The position numbers were made by a program, and so were the translations under genes. From Pseudomonadota bacterium (lineage in GTDB: Bacteria; Pseudomonadota; Gammaproteobacteria; UBA5335), in NCBI GenBank assembly GCA_002862435.1, contig PKDC01000057.1, forward strand, positions 62,001 through 126,000: a DNA stretch of 64,000 nt, given 5' to 3'. Positions 22,151-31,851 of the stretch are shown piece after piece. The notes under the pieces were generated by a model. It was not told where the DNA came from. It did no database searches and saw only the letters and a program-made list of their open reading frames with translations. Position 1 is the stretch's first letter. Every line of letters begins with the position of its first letter.

Positions 22151-23008
22151 TCATTCTGAAAGCTTGACCTCAATATTGTCAATAAGTCGCGTTGATCCCA
22201 AACGCGCCGCTACCAGCATCACCAGCCGGTTTTCCTGTCCCGTGGGCGCTTGCAGATCCTCGGGGCGCACGATGCGTGCATAGTCCACTGCGAATCCGGC
22301 AGCCACCAGCCGCGCAGTTGCCTGCGCCTCCAGCACGGCATAGTCCCGCTCCCCCGCGGTCAGCGCGGCGGCGCCCTCGGTCAGCGCGGCATGGATCGCG
22401 CCCGCGCGCGCGCGTTGCGCGGGATCCAGGTACTGATTCCGCGAGCTGAGCGCCAAGCCGTCGGTGTCACGCCACGTCTCCATCCCCTCGATGCGCACCG
22501 GTAGGCCCAGCTCCCGCACCACGGCCCGGATCACTGCCAGCTGCTGATAGTCCTTCTTGCCAAAGACCGCCACATCGGGCTGCACCAAAATGAACAGTTT
22601 GGTTACCACCGTGGCCACGCCGCTGAAATGCCCGGGGCGGGACGCGCCACACAAGCCTTCCGTCAGCGCGCCTGACACCTCCACATGCACAGCGCCAGGC
22701 AGGCCCGCCGGATACATGACCGCCACCGTCGGCAGAAAGGCCAGATCGGCGCCCTGGGCCGCCAGCGCCGCGCAATCGGCCTCGGGCGTGCGGGGATAGA
22801 TCGCAAAATCCTCACCGGCGCTGAACTGGGTGGGGTTGACGAACACACTCACCACCACCCGCTCGGCCAGCGTCCGCGCGCGATCCACCAGCGCCAGATG
22901 CCCGGCATGGAGATTGCCCATGGTGGGTACCAAGGCGATTCGCTCCCCCGCCCGCCGCCGGCACGCGACCCACTCGCGCAGATCTTCGGCCGTTTCCACC
23001 CGCTCCAT
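22151..23008 (-). CDS. panC: Pantothenate synthetase
   Basis: ALVPTMGNLHAGHLALV, VVSVFVNPTQFSAGEDF, FGKKDYQQLAVI, DGLALSSRNQYL. Confidence 0.97.
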   Translation of the reverse strand: MERVETAEDLREWVACRRRAGERIALVPTMGNLHAGHLALVDRARTLAERVVVSVFVNPTQFSAGEDFAIYPRTPEADCAALAAQGADLAFLPTVAVMYPAGLPGAVHVEVSGALTEGLCGASRPGHFSGVATVVTKLFILVQPDVAVFGKKDYQQLAVIRAVVRELGLPVRIEGMETWRDTDGLALSSRNQYLDPAQRARAGAIHAALTEGAAALTAGERDYAVLEAQATARLVAAGFAVDYARIVRPEDLQAPTGQENRLVMLVAARLGSTRLIDNIEVKLSE

Positions 23009-23019
23009 GGGCCGCTCCG

Positions 23020-23838
23020 TCAAAACGTATGTTCGGCGGCGGGAAACTCGCCCTGTTTCACCGCCCGCACATAGCTCTGCAAGGCCGCGGCGATGCTTCC
23101 CGTTCCGGTCAGGAAGTCCTTGGAAAAGCGCGGCCGCTTGCCAATCGAAATCCCCAGGATGTCGTAAAGCACCAGCACCTGGCCGTCCACTCCGGCCCCG
23201 GCGCCAATACCGATCACCGGCACCGGCACGGCCGCCGTGATCTCGGTTGCCAGCGTCGCCGGCACGCATTCCAGCAACAGCATGTCGGCACCGGCTGCCA
23301 CCAGCGCCTCGGCGTCGCGGCGCATGGTCGCGGCCTGCTCGGCTCCTCGGCCCTGCACCTTGTAGCCGCCCAGCTTGTGGACGAACTGCGGCTGCAGGCC
23401 GATGTGGGCGCACACCGGCACGCCGCGCGCGGTGAGGTAGGCCACCAGTTCCACCTGCAGCGCGCCGCCCTCCAGCTTGATCATGCGGGCGCCGCCGTCC
23501 TGCATCAGCCGCACGGCACTCTGCATCGCCTGCTCGGGGGTGTTGCAGGTGCCAAAGGGAAGATCGGCCACCAGCAAACCCCGCCGCAGCCCGCGCGCCA
23601 CCGCCCGGGTGTGGTGAACCATCGTGTCCAGCGTCACGGGCAGCGTGCTCTCAAAGCCCTCGACCACCATCCCCAGGGAGTCGCCCACCAACACCCACTC
23701 CACCCCTGCCGCGTCCATCTGGGCGGCAAAGCTGGCGTCATAGGCCGTCAGCGAGACGATCTTCTCGCCCTCGACCTTCATTCGGCGAAGCGTGTCGAGG
23801 GTAATGGGACGGAGGGACGAGACATCGCCGCTATACAT
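23020..23838 (-). CDS. panB: 3-methyl-2-oxobutanoate hydroxymethyltransferase
   Basis: SLTAYDASFAAQMDAAGVEWVLVGDSLGMVV; VPVCAHIGLQPQFVHKLGGYKVQG. Confidence 0.97.
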   Translation of the reverse strand: MYSGDVSSLRPITLDTLRRMKVEGEKIVSLTAYDASFAAQMDAAGVEWVLVGDSLGMVVEGFESTLPVTLDTMVHHTRAVARGLRRGLLVADLPFGTCNTPEQAMQSAVRLMQDGGARMIKLEGGALQVELVAYLTARGVPVCAHIGLQPQFVHKLGGYKVQGRGAEQAATMRRDAEALVAAGADMLLLECVPATLATEITAAVPVPVIGIGAGAGVDGQVLVLYDILGISIGKRPRFSKDFLTGTGSIAAALQSYVRAVKQGEFPAAEHTF

Positions 23839-24129
23839 TGCGAGCACCCGGAAAGCACGAGGGAAGGGTTCCAAGATTACCCCAGGCGGGGCATCGCAGC
23901 CATGCCCGACAAACCGGGGGTGAGCCCGCGCGTTGGTCCGACGGACCGACACGAGTCGTGAATTGGATCCGGCTCCGCCCCTACCGCAGCGGCGCATGGC
24001 CGCAAGTGCATCGGGTCGACGCATCAAGGCGTAAAAAGGCGGGGACGTCGCCCCCCAGGCTTGCTCAAGCCCGGGGGGGACGCAAGTGGTCTTCAGCAAT
24101 TTATATACAACGATGATCGCGGTGCAATT

Positions 24130-25608
24130 TCAATCCGCACGCGCCATGGGCGCCGAAATATCCCGCCCCACCCAACGCGGCGGCGAGCGGGTTTCCTCAC
24201 CAAAGCGGCGCGGCCCGCCAGCACCCACCGTATCCGGAAACCACAGCCCCACGTTGAGCGAAATATCGAGTTTGCCCACCGGGAAACCACGCGCATCAAC
24301 ACCGAGTCGCGGGGAGGCGCCCGGAAAATGCTCCCAAACGGTCGTGGCCTTAAGATCATCCTGGTACAGCAACCGCAACTCTTCCGGCCAGCCTGGCGGG
24401 ATATCGAAGCGGGCAAACACATCCCAGCCGAGGCGGCTGTCCATCCACAGCCAATTCTTCTCGTGCGAAATCGTCGCCGTGCGCTCCAGTTCACTCAGCT
24501 TGCCGTCCACCACGGCGTAGCCATCGGGATCCTGGCTGCCGGCCGCGTTCACATGGCCGCCCTGGATGTCGTTGAAATCCAGCGCCAGGTAAAAGCGCGG
24601 GTGATTGAGCACCCGAGTCAACACCTCGCCACCCGGAATCTGGATCGAAACAGGAAGCACGATGCCCTGGTCGTAAAGCGTCACCTGGGACAGGATGTTG
24701 AACACCGGTATGCCTGCCACCACAATGCGCAGCTTGAGCAATCCAGTGGCCCGCACGGGTCCGTCCTTGGCAAAGATCAACTCGGGACGAATGTTGTCCA
24801 GCGTATTGAAGCTCAGCTTGGGCCAGGCGGTGAACACCCCCGTCTCCAGCTCGCCATAGATGGCATCGAGCACCCGCTTGTCCTGGCGCGGACCCACGTT
24901 GGCGCGAAAATCCTGGAAGTCCAGGAAATTCGCCGGATTCGTACGGAATTGGTAATAGGTGTTGTTTGAAACACCGGTCTTGGCATCGAACGAGACATAA
25001 TCCGCCGGCTTGCGGCGCGCATCGCCCTGCACCAGATAGGCGTAGCGCGCCTTGCCCTGGTGCTCAAAAGCCAGCTCCTTGAGAATGCGGCCCTTGACCT
25101 CTCCATGCTGGGTCGGCACGTAGGGTTCATACCCCGAGTCGCGATACATGAACACCAACTCATCCACCGGATCGATCTTCCCGTAGGTCCCCTCAAGCTT
25201 GTTGGGGGAGACATCGGGGAGATAGACCCAGCCCTTCTGGTCCATCTCATCGATCTGGAACGGAATGGGCTGCATGCGCCCGCCCCGCACCACCATGACC
25301 GAAATATCCCCCACCGACTGGCGAATCAGTTCGGGCACTTCCTTGCCCTTGATCACCACCGGGTGCAGGTAGGCGTAATGCGTCAGGTCCAGCTTTTCAA
25401 TCGCCTGACTGAGCTGCTCGGGGGTCAGCGCCCGCAACAGCGCCTGGTTGTCGACCAGGTAGGTCGGATCGTCACGATAGGCCGCCACAGCCTGCTCGAA
25501 CGTTGCCGCGTCCACTTTGCCATAAGACGGCGCCACGGCATGCGCCGACCCCACAACGAGACCGAAGCACAGCGCGGCCATGCTTTTTCTGATGAAAACC
25601 ATGTTCAT
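24130..25608 (-). CDS. Secreted protein of unknown function (~490 aa)
   Basis: N-terminal signal peptide (MNMVFIRKSMAALCFGLVVGSAHA); long uninterrupted frame with an RBS-like TAAGGAGGAG upstream of the start; no family recognised. Confidence 0.8.
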   Translation of the reverse strand: MNMVFIRKSMAALCFGLVVGSAHAVAPSYGKVDAATFEQAVAAYRDDPTYLVDNQALLRALTPEQLSQAIEKLDLTHYAYLHPVVIKGKEVPELIRQSVGDISVMVVRGGRMQPIPFQIDEMDQKGWVYLPDVSPNKLEGTYGKIDPVDELVFMYRDSGYEPYVPTQHGEVKGRILKELAFEHQGKARYAYLVQGDARRKPADYVSFDAKTGVSNNTYYQFRTNPANFLDFQDFRANVGPRQDKRVLDAIYGELETGVFTAWPKLSFNTLDNIRPELIFAKDGPVRATGLLKLRIVVAGIPVFNILSQVTLYDQGIVLPVSIQIPGGEVLTRVLNHPRFYLALDFNDIQGGHVNAAGSQDPDGYAVVDGKLSELERTATISHEKNWLWMDSRLGWDVFARFDIPPGWPEELRLLYQDDLKATTVWEHFPGASPRLGVDARGFPVGKLDISLNVGLWFPDTVGAGGPRRFGEETRSPPRWVGRDISAPMARAD

Positions 25609-25831
25609 CTCCTCCTTAAGATCCTTGTTTTTCCCCGGCAAGCCCGGGATGAGCCCACGGCCCGAATCGCAGATTCGTCCGTCCAAAAGTTATAGCCAAT
25701 CCTGCGACACTTGCTTTTTTCTTTTTTCTGCGGCAGGGCTTATGATTCGAGGATGCAGGGAACTGCGCGGACGATCCGGCCGATGAGCCGGACGCATGAC
25801 AAAGCCGCGGGATGCGGTAACGAGGAGGAGG

Positions 25832-27802
25832 ATGTATATGGCTAGCCAGCCCACATGGGATCTGTTGATCAAAAATGCCCTGGTTTTCGACGGCGGCGGG
25901 GAGATGCCCCAGGCATACGACCTCGCCATCCATCAGGGCCGCATCGCCGCCAAGGGCCTCAATTTCAATCCGGCCTGGGCGCGCACGGTGGTCGACGGCG
26001 CCGGCCAGTGGCTGATGCCCGGCCTGCTCGACATCCACACCCATTTCGACGTGGAAGTGGAAGTCGATCCGGGTCTGCCCGAAGCGGTGCGCCACGGCAC
26101 CACCACCGTCGTGATGAGCAACTGCAGCCTGGGGCTCGCCTTTGGCCTGCAGCCCTATGGCTGGGGCGATCCGCTGCAGGACAATCCCGCAGTGGATTGC
26201 TTCGCGCGGGTGGAGAACATCCCCAAGTCCGTGCTCAGCGGTGCCCTCGATGGCCATGTCACCTGGGACAACCCCATCGATTACCTCAAGCATTTCAAGG
26301 AGCTGGCGCTTGGCGCCAATGTCTGCCCGATGGTGCCCCACACCATGCTGCGCATCGCGGTCATGGGCATGCCCGGCGCCTTGAGCGACAAGCCCACCGA
26401 CGAGCAGATCGTGGCGATGTGCCGCGTGCTGGATGAATGCATGCAGGCGGGTTATGTCGGCATGTCCACCGATGGCCTGCCGCTGCACTATCTGGCCAAC
26501 GACCCCTACCGGGGCGAACGCATCCCGGCGCAGCACGCCACGCGCAAGGAGATCCGCGCCCTGTGCGAGGTGGTGCGGGCCAATGACGGCATCGTCCAGT
26601 TCACGCCCAATCCGGATGCCAAGCTCGCCACGCTGTCGCTGATGCTGATGGGTTGCGCGCGGCTGTTCGGCAAGCCCCTGCGCATGACGGCCACGGCGGC
26701 GATGGACCTGATCTCCCAGCCCATGGCGTGGCGGGGCCTGCTGCGGGTCAACCGACTGATCAACTCTCGCCTGCTGAAGGGCCGCTTCGCCTTCCAGGCC
26801 CTGTCGGCGCCGTTCAAGGTCTATGCGGATGGGGTGACCTCACCGCTACTGGAGGAACGTCCGGCTTTCCGCGAACTGATTGCGCTCGAGCTGGACGATC
26901 GCGAGGGCCGCCAGCGCCTGCTCAATGATCCGGCCTACCAGGCCCGTTTCCGCGAGGCCTGGATGTCCGGCAAGCGCGGCTTCAACTTCGCCCGGCTGGC
27001 GCGGCGGCTGGGTGTCGAACCCACCACGTTCACCCGTGATCTGCGCGACATGGAGCTGGTCTCGGTCCCGGACATGCCCGAGTGGAGCGGGCAGAGCATG
27101 CAGGCCATCTATGACCGCCTGCTGCGCTTCCAGGCCTCCGCAGGTCGGCTGGGGCATTTGAGCGATGCGGAAGCCGCGGCGTTTGCCCAATTCCCCAATC
27201 CCCTCATAGACGACGCCGAGTTCATGCTGCACCTGCTGCGCCGGTACGACCGCCAGTTCCGCTGGGCCATGACCACCGCCAACCGGCGCCGCGAGGTGCT
27301 CAAGAAACTGCTGCTGGATAAGGACACCCTCCCCGGCTTCAACGACTCCGGTGCCCATCTCACCAACATGGCCTTTTTCGACGGCAATCTGCGCACCCTG
27401 CAACTGGCCCAGGAAGATGGTCTGGAAACGGTAACGCGTCAGGTTCGGCGCCTCACCCGCGACCCGGCGGCGCTGTTCAACCTGGATGTGGGAACGCTTG
27501 ATCTGGGCGCCCAGGCGGACGTGGTGTTGATCGATCCCGAGGCCCTGCGCGCCTATGACCCGGAAGCCGGGACCGTGATGCAGTACCGCGAAATCTTCAG
27601 CAACCCTCAGATGGTCAACCGCTCCGACGGGGTGGTGACCCAGGTCGTCATCGCCGGCAAGATCGCCTGGGACGGCAAGCGCTACACCCCCGTCTACGGG
27701 CGGGAACGCATGGGCCGCGTCCTGACCCGCCGCGGCACGGTCGCGCCGGGCCATGACGATCATCCGGACCGCGCTGAGTTTCCCAAGGCATTGGCCGGCT
27801 GA
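25832..27802 (+). CDS. Amidohydrolase family 3 protein (N-acyl-D-amino-acid deacylase-like)
   Basis: GAGQWLMPGLLDIHTHFDVEVEVDPGLPEAVRHGTTTVVMSNCSLG; DTLPGFNDSGAHLTNMAFFDG; preceded by GAGGAGGAG. Confidence 0.85.
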   Translation: MYMASQPTWDLLIKNALVFDGGGEMPQAYDLAIHQGRIAAKGLNFNPAWARTVVDGAGQWLMPGLLDIHTHFDVEVEVDPGLPEAVRHGTTTVVMSNCSLGLAFGLQPYGWGDPLQDNPAVDCFARVENIPKSVLSGALDGHVTWDNPIDYLKHFKELALGANVCPMVPHTMLRIAVMGMPGALSDKPTDEQIVAMCRVLDECMQAGYVGMSTDGLPLHYLANDPYRGERIPAQHATRKEIRALCEVVRANDGIVQFTPNPDAKLATLSLMLMGCARLFGKPLRMTATAAMDLISQPMAWRGLLRVNRLINSRLLKGRFAFQALSAPFKVYADGVTSPLLEERPAFRELIALELDDREGRQRLLNDPAYQARFREAWMSGKRGFNFARLARRLGVEPTTFTRDLRDMELVSVPDMPEWSGQSMQAIYDRLLRFQASAGRLGHLSDAEAAAFAQFPNPLIDDAEFMLHLLRRYDRQFRWAMTTANRRREVLKKLLLDKDTLPGFNDSGAHLTNMAFFDGNLRTLQLAQEDGLETVTRQVRRLTRDPAALFNLDVGTLDLGAQADVVLIDPEALRAYDPEAGTVMQYREIFSNPQMVNRSDGVVTQVVIAGKIAWDGKRYTPVYGRERMGRVLTRRGTVAPGHDDHPDRAEFPKALAG

Positions 27803-27833
27803 GCGAGCCGGGGCGCCAGAACGCCAGAAAAAA

Positions 27834-27855
27834 GGCCCTCTTGGTGAGGGCCTTT
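27834..27855. terminator. Bidirectional-looking hairpin terminator
   Basis: AAAAAA-GGCCCTC-TTGGT-GAGGGCC-TTTA. Confidence 0.75.
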
Positions 27856-27896
27856 AGGAGACGCGTATCGCTTTGTTGTTATGTTTCTTCATCTGT

Positions 27897-27927
27897 GCCG
27901 GCGCTTCTAAGGCGCCGGCTTATTTTT
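27897..27927 (+). terminator. Second tandem terminator hairpin
   Basis: GCCGGCGC-TTCTAAG-GCGCCGGC followed by TTATTTTTA. Confidence 0.7.
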
Positions 27928-28403
27928 ATGGATCCTCAATCAGCGCGGTGTCTTGAATGTTGCCGCCGCTCCCTTTGGTGTTTTTGTCGTGGGGCGGTTG
28001 CTGCTCTCACCGTCGCTATAGCTTATGCAGGCTGCGTGCCAACAAATGAAAGTGCGTCGGATCATTTCGCGCGGCAACCCAAGCGGCAGCATGCATTATC
28101 AGCAACCATTTGATTCAAAATATACTTCTGCTATTTTTCGAGTGATTTTCGCGCCAACCCCAGCGCGTAACAAACATCATTCCGATGCTTTCCACTCCCC
28201 GAATCACGCGCTCACTCGCCCCTCCAGATGGACCGAATAGGCACCTCCCATCCGCCCGGGACAAAAACTGACCCAACGGGTCGGTTTGCCGCCGATGAGA
28301 CAACGATCGAAGCAATCCACGTTGTCCCTGGAAAGCGCAGCCGGCCGCGCTGCTCTCGGCACGCAATGCGGATTGCGGCGCGACAGCATGGCGCGACAAG
28401 GCT

Positions 28404-30587
28404 TCAGCGGGCCCTGATGCGATAGCAGCGGTGGATGCCCGGGTTGCGGACAAAATCGGGCGGGAGCGTGGCGCGGCTCAGGTCTTCCACCCGCCAGCGC
28501 TCAGCCACGGCCGGGTCGAGCCGGAAGCGGCGGTGGTTGGTGGAGAAAATCAGTTGGCCGTCGGGGGCCAGACGCGCCATCACCGATGCGATCAAGCCCA
28601 CATGGTCACGCTGCACCTCCCAGGTCCCCGCCATGCGCTTGGAATTGGAAAAGGTGGGCGGATCCAGGAAGATCAGGTCGTAGGTTTCGGTGTCCTCGTC
28701 GATCCACACCCGGCCGTCGGCCTGGATCAGGCGATGGCGCGCGTCGCTCAGCCCGTTCAGGACCAGGTTCTCCCGCGCCCATCCCAGATAGGTCGCTGAC
28801 AGGTCCACCGAGGTCGTCGATAGCGCACCGCCCGCAGCGGCATAAACCGTGGCGCTGCCGGTGTAGCAGAACAGGTTGAGGAAACGCTTGCCGGCCGCCT
28901 CTTCCCGCAACAGGCTGCGGGTGAGGCGGTGGTCGAGGAACAAGCCGGTGTCGAGGTAATCGGTGAGGTTGACCCGAAAACGCAGGCCGCCTTCCGTCAC
29001 GATCCGTTCGCTGCCCGCAGCGCCCTGGCGGTGGTACTGGGCGCGCCCACGCTGGCGCTCGCGGGTCTTGAACACCACCCGATCCATCGGCACTTCCATC
29101 CAATCCGGCAAGGCCGCCAACAGCGCCGCGCGCCGCCGCGCCGCGGCTTCGGGATCCACCTGAGCGGGCGGCGCGTATTCCTGCACATGCAGCCAGTCGC
29201 CGTAGCGGTCGATGGCAAAGGCATATTCGGGCAGGTCGGCGTCATACACCCGATAGGCCTCGATGCCTTCCCGGCGCGCCCAGCGTCCCAGGTGGCGGGC
29301 GTTCTTGCGCAGACGGTTGGCCAGCGCCTCCAAGCCCGGATCCGGCGCGACGACAGCGGCCGCTTCGCCCCGCACGGGCACTTCGCTACCCGGCACTTCC
29401 CACACCCACACCGTGCAGGGCAAGGCCCCATTGGCGACCTCAAGATCCGCTGGCCGCGAGCAGCGCAACAGCGATCCCGCCTCCGGCAGGCCGCTGATCA
29501 CCGCCGCGCGCCAGCCCGCAAAGGATCCCGTCAGTCGGGCGCCCAGCGCCGCATGCAGGGTACGCGCGGTACCCGGACTCTCCAGTCGCTCGCCATAGGG
29601 CGGATTGGCGACCACCAGCCCGGAGCGGACCTCGCGCGGCGGCGCGGCCTGCGTCAGGTCGCCCTGCGCGATGCGCACGCGCCCCGCCAGTCCAGCGCGG
29701 TCCAGATTGGCCTGCGCCAGGGCAACGACTCCTCCATCGGCATCGCAGCCCACTATCGGCGGCAGCCCGGCCAGTCCCGCGACCCGCCGCGCCTGGGCAT
29801 CGCGTCGCAGCCGCTGCCACAGCGCCGGAACATGGCCCAGCCAGCCCTGGAAACCGTAATAGGATCGCAGCAGGCCCGGCGCGATGTCCGCAGCGATCCA
29901 CGCCCCCTCGATCAACAGCGTGCCGGCGCCGCACACCGGATCGAACAAGGCCCCGCCATCCGCCGCGATGGCCGGCCAACCGGCCTGGAGCAACAGCGCC
30001 GCCGCCAGTGATTCCTTCAGCGGCGCAGCGCCCTGCTCCAGCCGGTAGGCGCGGCGATGCAGGCTTTCCCCGGCCAGATCCAGGTACACCGTCACCTGCT
30101 CCCGGAACAGATGCACCGCCAGGCGGATATCGGGTCGCTCGGCACGCACGCTGGGGCGCCCGCCGGTACGGGCGCGAAAGCGGTCGACGATGCCATCCTT
30201 CACCGTGAGGGCACCGAAATGGGTGTTGCGGATGGCCTGTGAGCTCCCCGTGAAGGCCACCACGAAGCTGCCGTCAGGCGCGAGATGATCTTCCCAGGGG
30301 ATCTGTTCGATGCCGGCTTTCAGTGTGGATGCGTCAGGGGCATGGAAATGAGCCAGACGCAGCAACACGCGGCTGGCCAGACGCGACCACAGGCACACCT
30401 GGTAGCCGCAGGCCAGATCGCCCGCAAACTGCACCCCCGCATGCTGGATGCGCACCGCATCAGCGCCGAGCGCGGCGAGCTCCTCGGCCAACAGGGCTTC
30501 GAGCCCGCTGGCCACTGTCGCGAAAAATACCTCGTTCAAGACAATCTGTTCCCGGCCGGTGACTCGGGGGGCAGTATTGGGACGCAC
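28404..30587 (-). CDS. rlmL: 23S rRNA (guanine) methyltransferase RlmKL (bifunctional RlmL/RlmK); true start probably ~30540
   Basis: THUMP domain; FDPVCGAGTLLIEGAWIA; VVANPPYGERL; FLNLFCYTGSATVYAAAGGA; IFLDPPTFSNSKRM. Confidence 0.93.
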   Translation of the reverse strand: MRPNTAPRVTGREQIVLNEVFFATVASGLEALLAEELAALGADAVRIQHAGVQFAGDLACGYQVCLWSRLASRVLLRLAHFHAPDASTLKAGIEQIPWEDHLAPDGSFVVAFTGSSQAIRNTHFGALTVKDGIVDRFRARTGGRPSVRAERPDIRLAVHLFREQVTVYLDLAGESLHRRAYRLEQGAAPLKESLAAALLLQAGWPAIAADGGALFDPVCGAGTLLIEGAWIAADIAPGLLRSYYGFQGWLGHVPALWQRLRRDAQARRVAGLAGLPPIVGCDADGGVVALAQANLDRAGLAGRVRIAQGDLTQAAPPREVRSGLVVANPPYGERLESPGTARTLHAALGARLTGSFAGWRAAVISGLPEAGSLLRCSRPADLEVANGALPCTVWVWEVPGSEVPVRGEAAAVVAPDPGLEALANRLRKNARHLGRWARREGIEAYRVYDADLPEYAFAIDRYGDWLHVQEYAPPAQVDPEAAARRRAALLAALPDWMEVPMDRVVFKTRERQRGRAQYHRQGAAGSERIVTEGGLRFRVNLTDYLDTGLFLDHRLTRSLLREEAAGKRFLNLFCYTGSATVYAAAGGALSTTSVDLSATYLGWARENLVLNGLSDARHRLIQADGRVWIDEDTETYDLIFLDPPTFSNSKRMAGTWEVQRDHVGLIASVMARLAPDGQLIFSTNHRRFRLDPAVAERWRVEDLSRATLPPDFVRNPGIHRCYRIRAR

Positions 30588-30719
30588 TGGGCTGAATGCA
30601 ACCGACGCGCAGCAAAGGTCCGCGAGTCCATATCACGCCGCGTTAGGGGAAACCCGGCCAATGCCAGCCTGGAAAAACAGCTTCGGCGCAGCGCCGTCCC
30701 CGACGACAAGCCATAACAC

Positions 30720-31075
30720 GCTGACTTTCAAAACCTCCGCCACCGTCAGCACCCCCGGCAAACGCTTGCCCTAGCGCACCGACGCGACGTCCTTCAACCA
30801 ACTCATCAATCTTAAGCACCTGCCGATATAGGAATCGCGGGGCGCTCTTCGCTGGGTTCCGGATCGAGGCCGACACCTTGCCGGCTATCACGAGATGCGA
30901 CAGGAACACTTCAATCTCAGTCGCTCACATATCGCGCGGGTGACGCCGGACATGGACAAGACAAACCGCCGCACGCAATCGACGCAGGCTCCTCGGGACG
31001 GATGCTGTAATTCAGCCGGCGGATACGGACGCGCTCTTCATCCCGTTTGGATGCTGCGCCAGAGGTGTGATCGAC
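30720..31075 (-). pseudogene. Integron integrase (IntI-type tyrosine recombinase) pseudogene, frameshifted and lacking the catalytic C-terminus
   Basis: Stitching minus-strand frames gives ERVRIRRLNYSIRPEE / CVDCVRRFVL / VHVRRHPRDM*ATEIEVFLSHLVIAGKVSASIRNPAKSAPRFLYRQVLKI / KRLPGVLTVAEV. This is the recognisable IntI pattern (HYSIRTEExYVxWIRRF..FHGKRHPRxMG..EVExFLxHLAVxxxVSASTQNQAxxALLFLYxxVL). Confidence 0.85.
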
Positions 31076-31221
31076 AGGTGTTTTACAACGTTTGACGCAC
31101 CCAAGAGTCTTTGAGTGGTTTAGCTCTGTCAAATGTCAGGCACCCATAAAGTGTAATGCAAGACACCTTTTTGGGCGTCTAATTATAGTTAGCTGGCATT
31201 GGTAATGGTCGCGAGGAAAAC

Positions 31222-31692
31222 ATGAGCGAGCGAGATACCAAAAACCTTACACTAAAAGAATGGATTGCCGGAATCGGCGCTCTATTCCAATTGCTCGGAG
31301 TTATCCTTCTGCTCGCCGTTGTCGGGCTTTTTGGGCTTGAGTTTTATAGATCAAGCAAGATTGACGATCTCGAGCTGCCTGGCGGGAAGTTCTCGCCAGC
31401 CATGTACAACGAACATTTTTGCAGAAACAGCCCGAACTACGAGATTCTCGGTATCCATGCGTCGACACGCATAGGGCTGTGGTATAGCAGAATCAGCTTT
31501 AGGTCGCAAGCTTACTTGCATGCCAAGGATACATTGACGGCCATGTCAGCTGTGAGAGATTTTCAGCGAGTGGGAGATGAGGTCGCGGCCAATCAGGCTA
31601 TTCGGGATGCTGAGTCGCGGCTACATCAGGCCGTGGAGTCATACGTCTCATCAACATGTTTTGATGCGGAGATGAAAAGGCGCACTTATTAA
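31222..31692 (+). CDS. Integron cassette ORF: hypothetical protein with one N-terminal TM helix
   Basis: ATG ORF behind GAGGAAAAC; LFQLLGVILLLAVVGLFGLEFY TM segment; no family recognised. Confidence 0.75.
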   Translation: MSERDTKNLTLKEWIAGIGALFQLLGVILLLAVVGLFGLEFYRSSKIDDLELPGGKFSPAMYNEHFCRNSPNYEILGIHASTRIGLWYSRISFRSQAYLHAKDTLTAMSAVRDFQRVGDEVAANQAIRDAESRLHQAVESYVSSTCFDAEMKRRTY

Positions 31693-31799
31693 CGCCACTC
31701 GCAAGAAACTGAATCCGACGAACCATAGAGACGTTGCTATGCTCAGAAGTTGGATGGCGATGGCAGACACTTCTGCTGGCCGGCGATAACGAGCTGCCA

Positions 31800-31826
31800 G
31801 CTAACAATTCGCTCAAGCAGTTAGCC
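31800..31826 (+). repeat. Collapsed/truncated attC site
   Basis: GCTAACAATTCGCTCAAGCAGTTAGC: complementary R''/R' boxes (GCTAAC/GTTAGC) with the usual AACAATTCGCTCAAGC left half, but no central stem. Confidence 0.65.
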
Positions 31827-31851
31827 GTCAAAATAGGGAGGCGCATATTTC

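Noticed and set aside
27930-28400. Non-coding stretch between amidohydrolase and rlmKL
   Set aside because: Only short ORFs lacking support; somewhat AT-richer in places but no repeat or element could be recognised.
31687-31758. Possible extra attC (TATTAAC...GTTGGAT) right after the first cassette ORF
   Set aside because: The end boxes match the degenerate consensus, but the arms pair poorly beyond AAC/GTT and the internal stem is unconvincing.
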